NCBI GenBank assembly: GCA_916048055.1
Contig: CAJZHL010000006.1
Location: 1,018,936-1,082,935 of the forward strand
From: Pedinophyceae sp. YPF-701
Lineage: Eukaryota > Chlorophyta > Pedinophyceae
Length of the DNA: 64,000 bases
Direction: 5' to 3'
The notes under the pieces are model-generated. The model was not told the DNA's origin. It worked only from the letters and a program-made list of their open reading frames with translations, and made no database searches. A program made the translations under genes and the position numbers. Below are positions 11,215 to 20,942 of this stretch, one piece after another; within the stretch, counting starts at the first letter, position 1, and every line of letters starts with the position of its first letter.

Positions 11215-12894
11215 AGTCGGTGACTACCCAGCATGCGTGTGCGGGTGTGAGCGACCGGTGCCGGGAGGCGACGACCGGTCGCAAGTCGCGCCGACATCCG
11301 CGCGCGCACCGGGCACGTGCTCCGCGGAAACGGGACACAGCTATTTTCATTGTTCTACCTGCGTCATTGGACGCTGACGTGGTGCTCGGAGCACGCTCTG
11401 GAGCCCAGTCCGCGCGAGCCTGCCATGCCCGTACACTCCGCAAGGCTGTGTCCAGCGACGTGGCAGCAATCGTGGGCGCAAGTCCGCGCTTGGGCACGTC
11501 CCAACGCTCACCACACACAGCGCGCACGAGAGCGGGCGAGTGGCGGCGACGAATGACGCTGCCAGCGCGCGGCAAGATGGAGCCAGTCGGGCGTGCTCGG
11601 CAGCGCGAGACGCTTGCGACGGTGCAGCTGGGGCGCGAGCTGTTGAAGCACCTGCACAGCGCGCCGCCACGCGACGACGAGGGCTGACCGCCACGCGATC
11701 GCCGGCTGGTGCGGGAAGGCGAAGACACGGAGACGTCGGCCGGGTGCCACGACGGGCCCGAGCACGTCGCGAGGGCCGCGAGGCGGGCGCACTTGTGCCG
11801 GGAGGCTGCTGTTTCTCTCCCTGGGCGCGCGGGGCGGCGAGGGAGGGCAAGGGCGCTCCATGGCGGGTGTCATGGGGCGTGTGAGCGAGGGAAGGCGGTC
11901 GGCTGTGGATCGGAACGCCGCAGGTGCGCAGGGGAGATGGCCAGTGAGCACGGGTGCCCCGGTGCGTTCCCCCGTCGCCGTATCCGTGCTTGGCAAGGCG
12001 TGCTCGCGGGCCGTGCTGCGATGCATGGACGTGACTGGACGCGCCTGGCCTGTGCGTGCGGCTAGCGTGGCAGGGCGCCGGTCGGCGCAGCTGGGTGGAC
12101 AGCCACTGCACAAGTAGATCACCGTGCGGCACCCGGCACCGCTCGCAGGTGGGCGAGCGCATCGGCGGCGCACGAGGAGCGCTGCCAAGGGCGTGGTCGG
12201 TCGCCGGCGCGCTGCTCCCACTCCGGCGGGCGTCCTCTGACACTGGGCAGGGCTGCGTGTGTGTGTGTGCTCATGGAGCGGTGGTCGCCTTGGACCCGCG
12301 CTGCTGTGTGCGCATGGAAGGTGAGCAGCTGCCCGCGGCGATGCACGGCTGTGCGCGGCCGCCACCTGCGGCGTCCGATGCTCTCGTGCACGAGGGGCGC
12401 CGCAACGCTGCGAAGGTCTGCAGCGAGACACTGCGGCGTGACGCACTGCGAGGCTGACTGCGCGCTCTGTGGTGAGGCAGCCGAGAGATCGCGGCGCCGC
12501 CATGCGGCCTGCACTGTCAGCTGCGAGCGCGTTCGGGACATCTCACAAGGGCATGAGGGATGCTGCGTCGTGCGTTGGCTTGACGCACTTGCTCCTGTCG
12601 TCTCCCACGCTTTGAACTGCAAACGCGCCACAACGCACGCTGCAGGTCCTCGAGCCGGTGCAGACGTGGCCGGTGCGACCCTGTCCTCGCAGTCGGGCTG
12701 ACAGCGGTGGTGGAGTCGCGGGGCAGCGACTGGGCCCGGATGAAGGGCCGCGCGCGTCGCGGGACGGTGGCCAGATGACGCCGACGTGAGGAACGAGGCG
12801 GTCAGCAGCTGGCACGGACGGTCCGAGGGCAGGTCTCCCGTCGTGTCGATTCACACACCCGAAGAGGCAAGCAGCGGAGCCTCCCCGCAGCAAC

Positions 12895-15533
12895 ATGGTG
12901 CGCACCCGTCGACCGACCAGCGCTGGAATGTATACCTGAGTGGTCGCGGAACGCTATCTCGTCGGGCCGCGCGCGCGTGTTATGGCGGCGCTGCGGCTGT
13001 AGGTCTGCGTGTACGGGCTCACGCGCGACTGCGGTGCGCTGCGAGGCTGGCTGCGAGCGCGACACGGCCGCATCGAAGGCGTACGGTACCAGCCTGTCAC
13101 ATGAACCGCGCACGGTCCGAGTGCCGCGTTCGAGACCGCCGAGCAACCGAATCGACAGCGGCGAATCAACAGTGGCCTTATCTTCGCCGTGCCTGACCTC
13201 GGAGACGGATACCCGCGCACTGAGGCGGCCGCAGACGCCTCGATCGAGGTGCCTGTGTCCGGCGTGCGCTGGTTCTCTGACTGGCTTCGCTGTCTCGGTC
13301 GGGGGAACGTCCGACCCCAGCACTGCATTATCCGCATCACGCCCAAGGGGGACCCAACCGTGCGCACCGCGCCGTTCGACGCTCGCTCACGCAGGGCGGA
13401 AGACAGAGCAAGCCCTCAAGTGGGGGCAATGCTACGCTCGTGGACGCCCTGGAAACCGTTCCAGGGATCGCGCAACGACTCAACGCTGATGACTGCATGA
13501 GCCTGCTGAGAACGTCGCGGGGCGTGCGGAACGCAGTGGTGCGGCACTATCGTGGAACCCTTTGGACGACACCCGGCTTGTTCCGGGCTCTGGTGCGTCG
13601 TCTCGAGCACCTCGGGGACGTGGGTTTGGTGAAGTACGACGGCCTGTGTGTGCCGGCTGGTGACGCCGGGAAGCTGCTGGCAGCGCTCGAGGGCTGCAAC
13701 GCGACGAGTCTGGAGGCCGCGGGAAATCCCGCAGACCACGTGCGGGCGGTGCGGAGGGTACTGGAGAGGTCGGTCCAGAATCTGACGCCCCTGCATGTGG
13801 TCTCCTTGCACCTGAACGTTCCGCTGCCAGGAGTGCAGTCGGGCGGTGCCGGCACTGATGGCGTAGAGTCGGAGCTCGTGGCGCTGCGGCAGGTGATGTG
13901 CCAGCTGCAGCAAGCGACCGGGCGTCAGGCCACCCAGGTGGTGTTCGAGGCAGACGGCTGCACGGCGACGACGAGGGCGGCGGCGGAGGCGTTCGATGTC
14001 GTGCGGCTGACGGAGAAGGCTGACGTCCTCCGCATGACGAGCGCTCTGGGGGCGCATCACGGCACGCTGGAGGAGCTGGACGTCACAGATGGATTCGACC
14101 TGAACTGCGACTACTGGCTGCCGGTGCGGGCGGAGGTGGTCTCTGCGTGGGGCGACCTGTGGAGGTGGATCGGGCGCGCTCGGAACCTGCGCGTGCTGCG
14201 GCTGGCACATTTCGGGTGGGAGCCTATCTTCGTCAACGATCCGTCGTTCCAGGAGTGCATGGTGGACGCGCTGCTGGCCAGTGAGCAGCTGGAGGTGCTG
14301 GAGCTGCGGTACAACGTGCTGCCTGAGGCCGTGACCGATCGGATCATGCCGCGGCTGGTCACGCTGAGGGAGCTGCGGCTGCGGTCGTGCGGCATCAGCG
14401 AAGAGGTCGCTGAGGTGCTTGCTGCGGGGCTGGCCGAGGCGAGGGGTGGGGTGCTGCAGGTCCTGGACCTAAGTAACGTGTGTGCGCTCGGCGCGGGAGG
14501 GGGGTACGGGAACGCATTCAACCTCGCGCGCCTGCTGCGGTGTGGGCGGCTGGAAGAGCTGTACCTGTCGTGCGTCGGACTGACGGACGGCGCCGCGTCG
14601 AGCCTGGCGGAGGCCATCGAGGACGAGAGCTGCAAGCTGCGCGTGCTCGACGTGTCCAACAACGACATGAGGACAGCCAGTGCCGCCCTGGGCGCTGCGA
14701 TCGGCACGAGCAGGACGCTGGAGATGGTCAACCTAAACGGGAACTTGATCGGCGACGAGGGCCTGAGCGCCATCGGGCGCGGGCTGCAGCTCAGCAAGTC
14801 AATCCGCGAGCTGCTCTTGTGCAGGCGCCCCGATGCCGCGCACAACGGTCCTTGGACCGAGGGCGCCCGGTCGCTCGGGGAGGGCCTGCGTCGCACGCGC
14901 TCGCTGCGTGTGCTGCACGTCGACCACTACGCCTTTCAACCGGCGGACTGCGCGGCGATCCTCGACGGGCTTGCAGTGAACTCGTCGGTGGAGGTGCTGT
15001 CCATGTTCAGCTGCGTGCGCAACCACGTGGACGATCGCGTGGCGAGGAAGGTCGTGGACATGCTGCGGCGCAACAGGACGCTGCGGAGACTCCACATGAA
15101 TTGGGATAACGTAACCTGGCGCGGTTTCGCTGCCATCGGCAGCGTGCTTCGGTCGGGCAACGACACGCTGCAGTACCTCAGCGAGGATCGCGACAAGGAC
15201 GGGCGGTGCGCGCTCAGGCGGATCGCGGTCAGGGGCTCCAAGATTGTCGCCTTCGAACGCTGGGTCGTTCTGCCTTCGTTGGTCGTGTGGGCGTTTTTCG
15301 AGTACAGGGGAGTAAAGGTGCTGAAGCTGCTGCAACGTCAGGCCGCTCCGAGGGGCAGGGGCGCCGAGGTGCAGACCCCGAGCTGGATCGACAACGCTGA
15401 CGGCACCTTGAAGGGCAGGACACCCCAGCCTCTGTCCCGACCTCGAAGCTCGTCACCGCCGCGAAGGTGGCCGGGATTGTTTGGGTCGGTGCAGACGTGG
15501 CTGCTTTGGAAACTTGCGTCATCAGTGTCATGA
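12895..15533 (+). CDS. LRR protein D (array copy), ATG-only first exon, predicted N-myristoylated
   Basis: Proposed join 12895-12897, 13395-15533 (713 residues). Donor GTGCGC directly follows ATG; acceptor gctcacgcag ends at 13394, phase 0. Spliced start MGGRQSKPS fits MGxxxS followed by Lys. There is no in-frame ATG between the acceptor and the internal Met at 13497. F-box-like stretch (LETVPGIAQRLNADDCMSLL), then LRRs, then a hydrophobic segment (VVLPSLVVWAFFEY). This copy has lost the AALPSL motif before LARLL in the mid-LRR variable loop. A roughly 20-bp insertion near 15367 and a 1-nt deletion near 15417 give it a unique C-terminus ending SSVS. It shares the EKADVLRMTSAL cassette with gene B only. 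Confidence 0.8.
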
Positions 15534-15747
15534 TCAGGGGCCTGATGGCGGGGAACAAAGGCCCGGCCGGGAGGGCGACGAGGTAGATTGGATCGCAGAC
15601 GAGACTCTCTGGTTGAGGGCCTCTCAATGATGTGAGAACGCACCCGCCGCCTATGGCCTCGCCAGCAACCTCCGCGCAGCTCTCACGACTCGCGCACGAG
15701 CCGCGTTCCACCATCCAGGCCGCTGTCGTCCCGGCGAGCCCCGTCGT

Positions 15748-15912
15748 GCGCTGCTTGATGGGAACACAACGCTGCAGCACCTGAGCCCGGTGTGCGCCGA
15801 GGACGGCGTCTGCCTGCTCAAGCGAGCCGCCATCCAGTCGTCCCTTGCGCGTCCCGCCGGCCGCGTGGACCCCTCCCCGGCACCAGCAGTCCCCCAGTGC
15901 CACACCATGTGA
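15748..15912 (+). pseudogene. Orphan 3' fragment of gene A
   Basis: Third detached copy of the gene A 3' end, with the same 12-bp deletion as the unit 3 copy and a Pro-to-Thr change near the stop (15910-15912). The shared deletion suggests units 3 and 4 derive from each other. Confidence 0.78.
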
Positions 15913-17590
15913 CGTCCGTGACTCCCCAGCATGCGTGTGCGGGCTGTGAGCGACCGGTGCCGGGAGGCGACGACCGGTCGCAAGTCGCGCCGACATCCGC
16001 GCGCGCACCGGGCACGTGCTCCGCGGAAACGGGACACAGCTATTTTCATTGTTCTACCTGCGTCATTGGACGCTAACGTGGTGCTCGGAGCACGCTCTGG
16101 AGTCCAGTCCGCGCGAGCCTGCCATGCCCGTGCATTCCGCAAGGCTGTGTCCAGCGGCGCGGCAGCACTCGCGCGGGCAAGTCCGCGCTTGGGCACGTTC
16201 CAACACTCACCACACACAGCGCGCACGAGTGCGGGCGAGTGGCGGCGACGAATGACGCTGCCGGCACGCGGCAAGATGGAGCCAGTCGGGCGTGCTCGGC
16301 AGCGCGAGACGTCTGCGACGGTGCAGCTGGGGCGCGAGCTGTTGAAGCAACTGCACAGCGCGCCGTCACGAGACGAGGGCTGACCGCCACACGATCGCCG
16401 GCTGGTGCGGGAAGGCGAAGACACGGAGACGTCGGCCGGGTGTCACGGCGGGCCCGAGCACGTCGCGAGGGCCGCGAGGCGGGCGCACTTGTGCCGGGAG
16501 GCTGCTGTTTCTCTCCCTGGGCGCGCGGGGCGGCGAGGGAGGGCAAGGGCGCTCCATGGCGGGTGTCATGGGGCGTGTGAGCGAGGGAAGGCGGTCGGCT
16601 GTGGATCGGAACGCCGCAGGTGCGCAGGGGAGATGGCCAGTGAGCACGGGTGCCCCGGTGCGTTCCCCCGTCGCCGTATCCGTGCTTGGCAAGGCGCGCT
16701 CGCGGGCCGTGCTGCGATGCATAGACGTGACTGGATGCGCCTGGCCTGTGCGTGCGGCTGGTGTGGCAGGGCGCCGGTCGGCGCAGCTGGGTGGACAGCC
16801 ACTGCACAAGTAGATCACCGTGCGGCACCCGGCACCGCTCGCAGGTGGGCGAGCGCATCGGCGGCGCACGAGGAGCGCTGCCAAGGGCGTGGTCGGTCGC
16901 CGGCGCGCTGCTCCCACTCCGGCGGGCGTCCTCTGACACTGGGCAGGGCTGCGTGTGTGTGTGTGCTCATGGAGCGGTGGGCGCCTTGGACCCGCGCTGC
17001 TGTGTGCGCATGGAAGGTGAGCAGCTGCCCGCGGCGATGCACGGCTGTGCGCGGCCGCCACCTGCGGCGTCCGATGCTCTCGTGCACGAAGGGCGACGCA
17101 ACGCTGTGTGGGTCTGCAGCGAGACACTGCGGCGTGACGCACTGCGAGGCTGACTGCGCGCTGTGTGGTGAGGCAGCCGAGAGATCGCGGCGCCGCCATG
17201 CGGCCTGCACTGTCAGCTGCGAGCGCGTTCGGGACATCTCACAAGGGCACGAGGGATGCTGCGTCGTGCGTTGGCTTGACGCACCTGCTCCTGTCGTCTC
17301 CCACGATTTGAACTGCAAACGCGCCACAACGCATGATGCAGGTCCTCGACCCGTTACAGACGGCGCCGGTGCGACCCTGTCCTCGCAGTCGGGCTGACAG
17401 CGGTGGTGGAGTCGCGGGGCAGCGACTGGGCCCGGATGAAGGGCCGCGCGCGTCGCGGGACGGTGGCCAGATGACGTCGACGTGAGGAACGAGGCGGCCA
17501 GCAGCTGGCACGGACGGTCCGAGGGCAGGTCTCCCGTCGTGTCGATTCACACACCTGAAGAGGCAAGCAGCGGCGCCTCCCCGCAGCAAC

Positions 17591-20264
17591 ATGGTGCGCC
17601 CCCCTCGACCGACCAGTGCTGGAAGGCATACCTGAGTGGTCGCGGAACGCTATCTCGTCGGGCCGCGCGCGCGTGTTATGGCGGCGCTGCGGCTGTAGGT
17701 CTGCGTGTACGGGCTCACGCGCGACTGCGGTGCGCTGCGAGGCTGGCTGCGAGCGCGAAACGGTCGCATGGGAGGCAGAATATGCTAGCGGTGCCCCGGA
17801 CTCGGGCGCGGTCCGAGCGCCGCGTTCGAGACCGCCGAGCAATCGAATCGACAGCGGCGAATCAACAGTGGCTTTGTCTTCGCCGTGCCTGACCTCGGAG
17901 ACGGATACCCGCGCACTGAGGCGGCCGCAGACGCCTCGATCGAGGTGCCTGTGTCCGGCGTGCGCTGGTTCTCTGACTGGTCTTGCTGTCTCGGTCGGGG
18001 GAACGTCGACCCCAGCCTGTACATCTTCCGCATATCGCCTGCGGGGACCCCCGACCTTCTGCGCCGATCCACGACCGTCCTTGCAGGGCGGAAATCAGAG
18101 CAAGTCCTCGAGGGGCAATGCTACGCTCGCGGGCGCCATTCACGGCGTTCCTGGTATCGTCCAGCGCCTTGACAACGGCGACTCCAGGAGCCTGACGGGG
18201 ACGTCCCGCGAGGTGCGGGACGCGGCGGTGCGGCACCATCCTGCTACCCTGGAGGTGACTGTCGACTCGCTGCGGGCTCTGGTGCGTCGCCCCGAGCAGC
18301 TCGGGGACGTGCTGACGGTGAACTATGACGGCCTGTGTGTGCCGGCTGGTGACGCCGGGAAGCTGCTGGCAGCGCTCGAGGGCTGCAACATGGGGAACCT
18401 GGAGGCCGCAGGGAATCCCGCAGACCACGTGCGGGCGATGCGGAGGGTACTGGAGAGGTCGATCCAGAATCTGACGCCCCTGCATGTGGTCTCCTTGCAC
18501 CTGGACGTCCCGCTACCAGGAATGCAGTCGGGCGGCGCCGGCATGGCTGGCTTTGAGTCGGAGCTCGTGGCGCTGCGGCAGGTGATATGCCAGCTGCAGC
18601 AAGCGACCGGGCGTCAGGCCACCCAGGTGGTGTTTGAGGCCTTCCGCTGCACGGTGACGACGAGGGCGACGGCGGAGGCGTTCGAGGTCGTGCGGCTGAC
18701 GGGATGGTGCAGCACCCCGAGTCTGACGGGCGTTCTGGGGGCGCATCACGGCACGCTGGAGGAGCTGGACGTGACGGGTGCATTCGACCTGGACGGCGAC
18801 TACTGGCTGCCGGTGCCGGCGGAGGTGGTCTCTGCGTGGGGCGACCTGTGGAGGTGGATCGGGCGCGCTCGCAACCTGCGCGTGCTGCGGCTGGCACAGT
18901 CCGGCATGACGCCCAACCTCGTCGACAACCCGTCGTTCCAGGAGTGCATGGTGGACGCGCTGCTGGCCTGCGAGCAGCTGGAGGTGCTGCAGCTGCAGTA
19001 CAACGTGCTGCCCGAGGCCGTGATCACGCAGATCATGCCGCGGCTCGTCACGCTGAGGGAGCTGCGGCTGCGGTCGTGTGGCATCAGCGACGAGGTCGCT
19101 GAGGTGCTTGCTGCGGGGCTGACCGAGGCGAGGGGTGGGACGCTGCGAGTCCTGGACCTGAACAACGTCTATGCGCTCGGTGGTGCGGGAAGGGGGTACG
19201 AGAACGCGTTCAACCTCGCCGCAGCACTGCCCAGCCTCGCGCGCCTGCTGCGGTGTGGGCGGCTGGAAGAGCTGCACCTGTCGGGCGTCGGGCTGACGGA
19301 CGGCGGCGCGTCGAGCCTGGCGGAGGCCATCGAGGACGAGAGCTGCAAGCTGCGCGTGCTCGACGTGTCAAACAACAACATTCAGGACGGTGCTGCCCTG
19401 GGCGCTGCGATCGGTGCGAGCAGGACGCTGGAGGTGGTCAACCTGGACGGGAACTTCATCGGCGACGAGGGCCTGAGCGCCATCGGGCGCGGGCTGCATC
19501 TCAGCAAGTCAATCCGCGAGCTGTTCTTGTGCAGGCGCCCCTATGCCGCGCTCAGCGGACCGTGGACCGAGGGCGCCCGGTCGCTCGGGGGGGGCCTGCG
19601 TCGCACGCGCTCGCTGCGCGTGCTGCGCATCGACGGCTTCAGCTTCCAACCGGCGGACTACGCGGCGATCCTCGACGGGCTTGCAGCGAACTCGTCGGTG
19701 GAGGTGATGTCCATGTACTACTGGGTGGGCAACACGGTGGACGACCGCGTGGCGAGGATGGTCGCGGACATGCTGCGGCGCAACAGGACGCTGCGGAGTC
19801 TCAACATGCTGTGGGAGAACGTAACCACGCGCGGCCTTGCCGCCATTGGCAGCGCGCTTCGGTCGGGCAATGAGACGCTGCAGTACCTCAGCGTGAAGCG
19901 CGACGAGGACGGGCGGTGCCCGCTCAGGCTGGCTGCGGTCAGGAACTCCAAGGGCGCCGCCTTCGCCCGCTGGGTTGCGCTGGCTTCGTGGTCCGTGTGG
20001 GCGTTTTTGGAGTACAGGAAAGTGACGAAGGTGCTGAAGCAGCAACATCGGGCCGCTCCGAGGGGCAGGGGCGCCGCCGGCAACGCTGACGGCACCTTGG
20101 AGGGCAAGGACACCCCAGCCCCTGTCCAGACCTCGAAGCTCGTCACCGCCGCGAGGGTGGCTGGCATGGTTGGGGTCGATGCAGGCCTGACTGTTTTGGA
20201 GAACCATCTCAACAATGCCTTGATCAGGGGCCTGATGGCCGGGCGCAAAGGCCCGACCGCGTAG
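17591..20264 (+). CDS. LRR protein E (array copy), longest C-terminus, predicted N-myristoylated
   Basis: Proposed join 17591-17593, 18087-20264 (726 residues). ATG|GTGCGC donor; acceptor ccttgcag ends at 18086, phase 0; spliced start MGGNQSKSS. This copy is decisive for the start: the large exon has no ATG before about base 18438, well inside the conserved region, because the usual CMSLL is DSRSL. Without a spliced or distant start the F-box-like region could not be translated. LRRs follow, then a hydrophobic segment (ALASWSVWAFLEY) and a tail of about 80 residues ending GRKGPTA that is frameshifted in B, C and D. The frame stays open upstream to 17616 without an ATG; I treat that part as intron. 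Confidence 0.82.
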
Positions 20265-20435
20265 GTGACGAGGTAGATTGGATCGCAGACAAGACTCTCC
20301 TTGAGAGGTTGAGGGCCTCTCAATGATGTGAGAACGCACCCGCCGCCTGTGGCCTCGCGAGTCGTGAGAGCTCACGACTCGCGCAGGAACCGCGTCCCAC
20401 CATCCAGGCCGCTGTCGTCCCGGCGAGCCCCCGTC

Positions 20436-20942
20436 AGGTCTCATTCCCGGCATATGTTTGAATCATGTCGCTGAGGACCGAGGGGGCGACTGTGGGCAAC
20501 GTCGTGAAATGCTTTCGAGAGCGGGGAGCTGCATCCCTGGATGCGCGAGGCCGCAGTACGGGACGGCGGACGGCAGGTGACCGGGAGGTCTCGTTGACGT
20601 CGGTGGTAGCTCGGCGCTGGTGCTGGTGGCTGTATTGTGCCCGCTTGCGAGCTTCGCAGACGCCGACGCGCTGGAGCTCGAGGCACAGTCCTCGTCATGT
20701 TTGCTCGTCAAGGTGACCCGCTGCGCGCATTCTGTCAAGACCCCTACATCCAGTGACTGTCTCCCGGGGACTCCCAGCTCTGACAACCCGAGCAGATTGA
20801 CGCCGGATCGCGGACTGTACGACGTGACTGGCGGATCTGTGCCACTACAGCACTTGCCAGTTGTCGCTCTGAGAAGATCTGAAGCTGGTCCAAGATGCCT
20901 GAAGGCAGTTCCAGCACACGCGCATTGCCGGGCTCCGGGCAC
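20436..20942 (+). other. Unique sequence between the array and gene F
   Basis: Starts at the array breakpoint. No gene recognised. Short open frames on both strands show no family similarity. Probably the promoter/5' UTR of gene F. Confidence 0.5.

Larger units (their letters stand above)
11050..15747 (+). repeat. Tandem array unit 3 (4,698 bp), carries gene D
   Basis: Same order as unit 2. Spacer 11215-12894. Units 3 and 4 share a 10-bp deletion in the spacer (cacaagtagatcac, near 12111 and 16806) that units 1 and 2 lack. Unit 3 also has a private divergent block at about 13070-13110 just inside the long 5' intron of gene D. A GT microsatellite lies at about 12256-12269. Confidence 0.85.
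15748..20435 (+). repeat. Tandem array unit 4 (4,688 bp), last unit, carries gene E
   Basis: Spacer 15913-17590, GT microsatellite at about 16953-16965. The right edge is at 20435: the shared flank (cggcgagcccccgtc) is followed here by aggtctcattc, whereas in internal units it continues into the gene A fragment. This locates the right breakpoint of the original duplication. A small rearrangement at about 20355-20370 makes a local palindrome (gtcgtgagagctcacgac). Confidence 0.85.

Noticed and set aside
17616-18086. In-frame extension of gene E's large exon (would give 882 codons), and the same for gene B
   Set aside because: No ATG in the extension, Arg/Cys/Ser-rich composition, and the corresponding region is frame-broken in genes C and D. 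A strong acceptor plus the ATG|GTGCGC donor explains it as intron.
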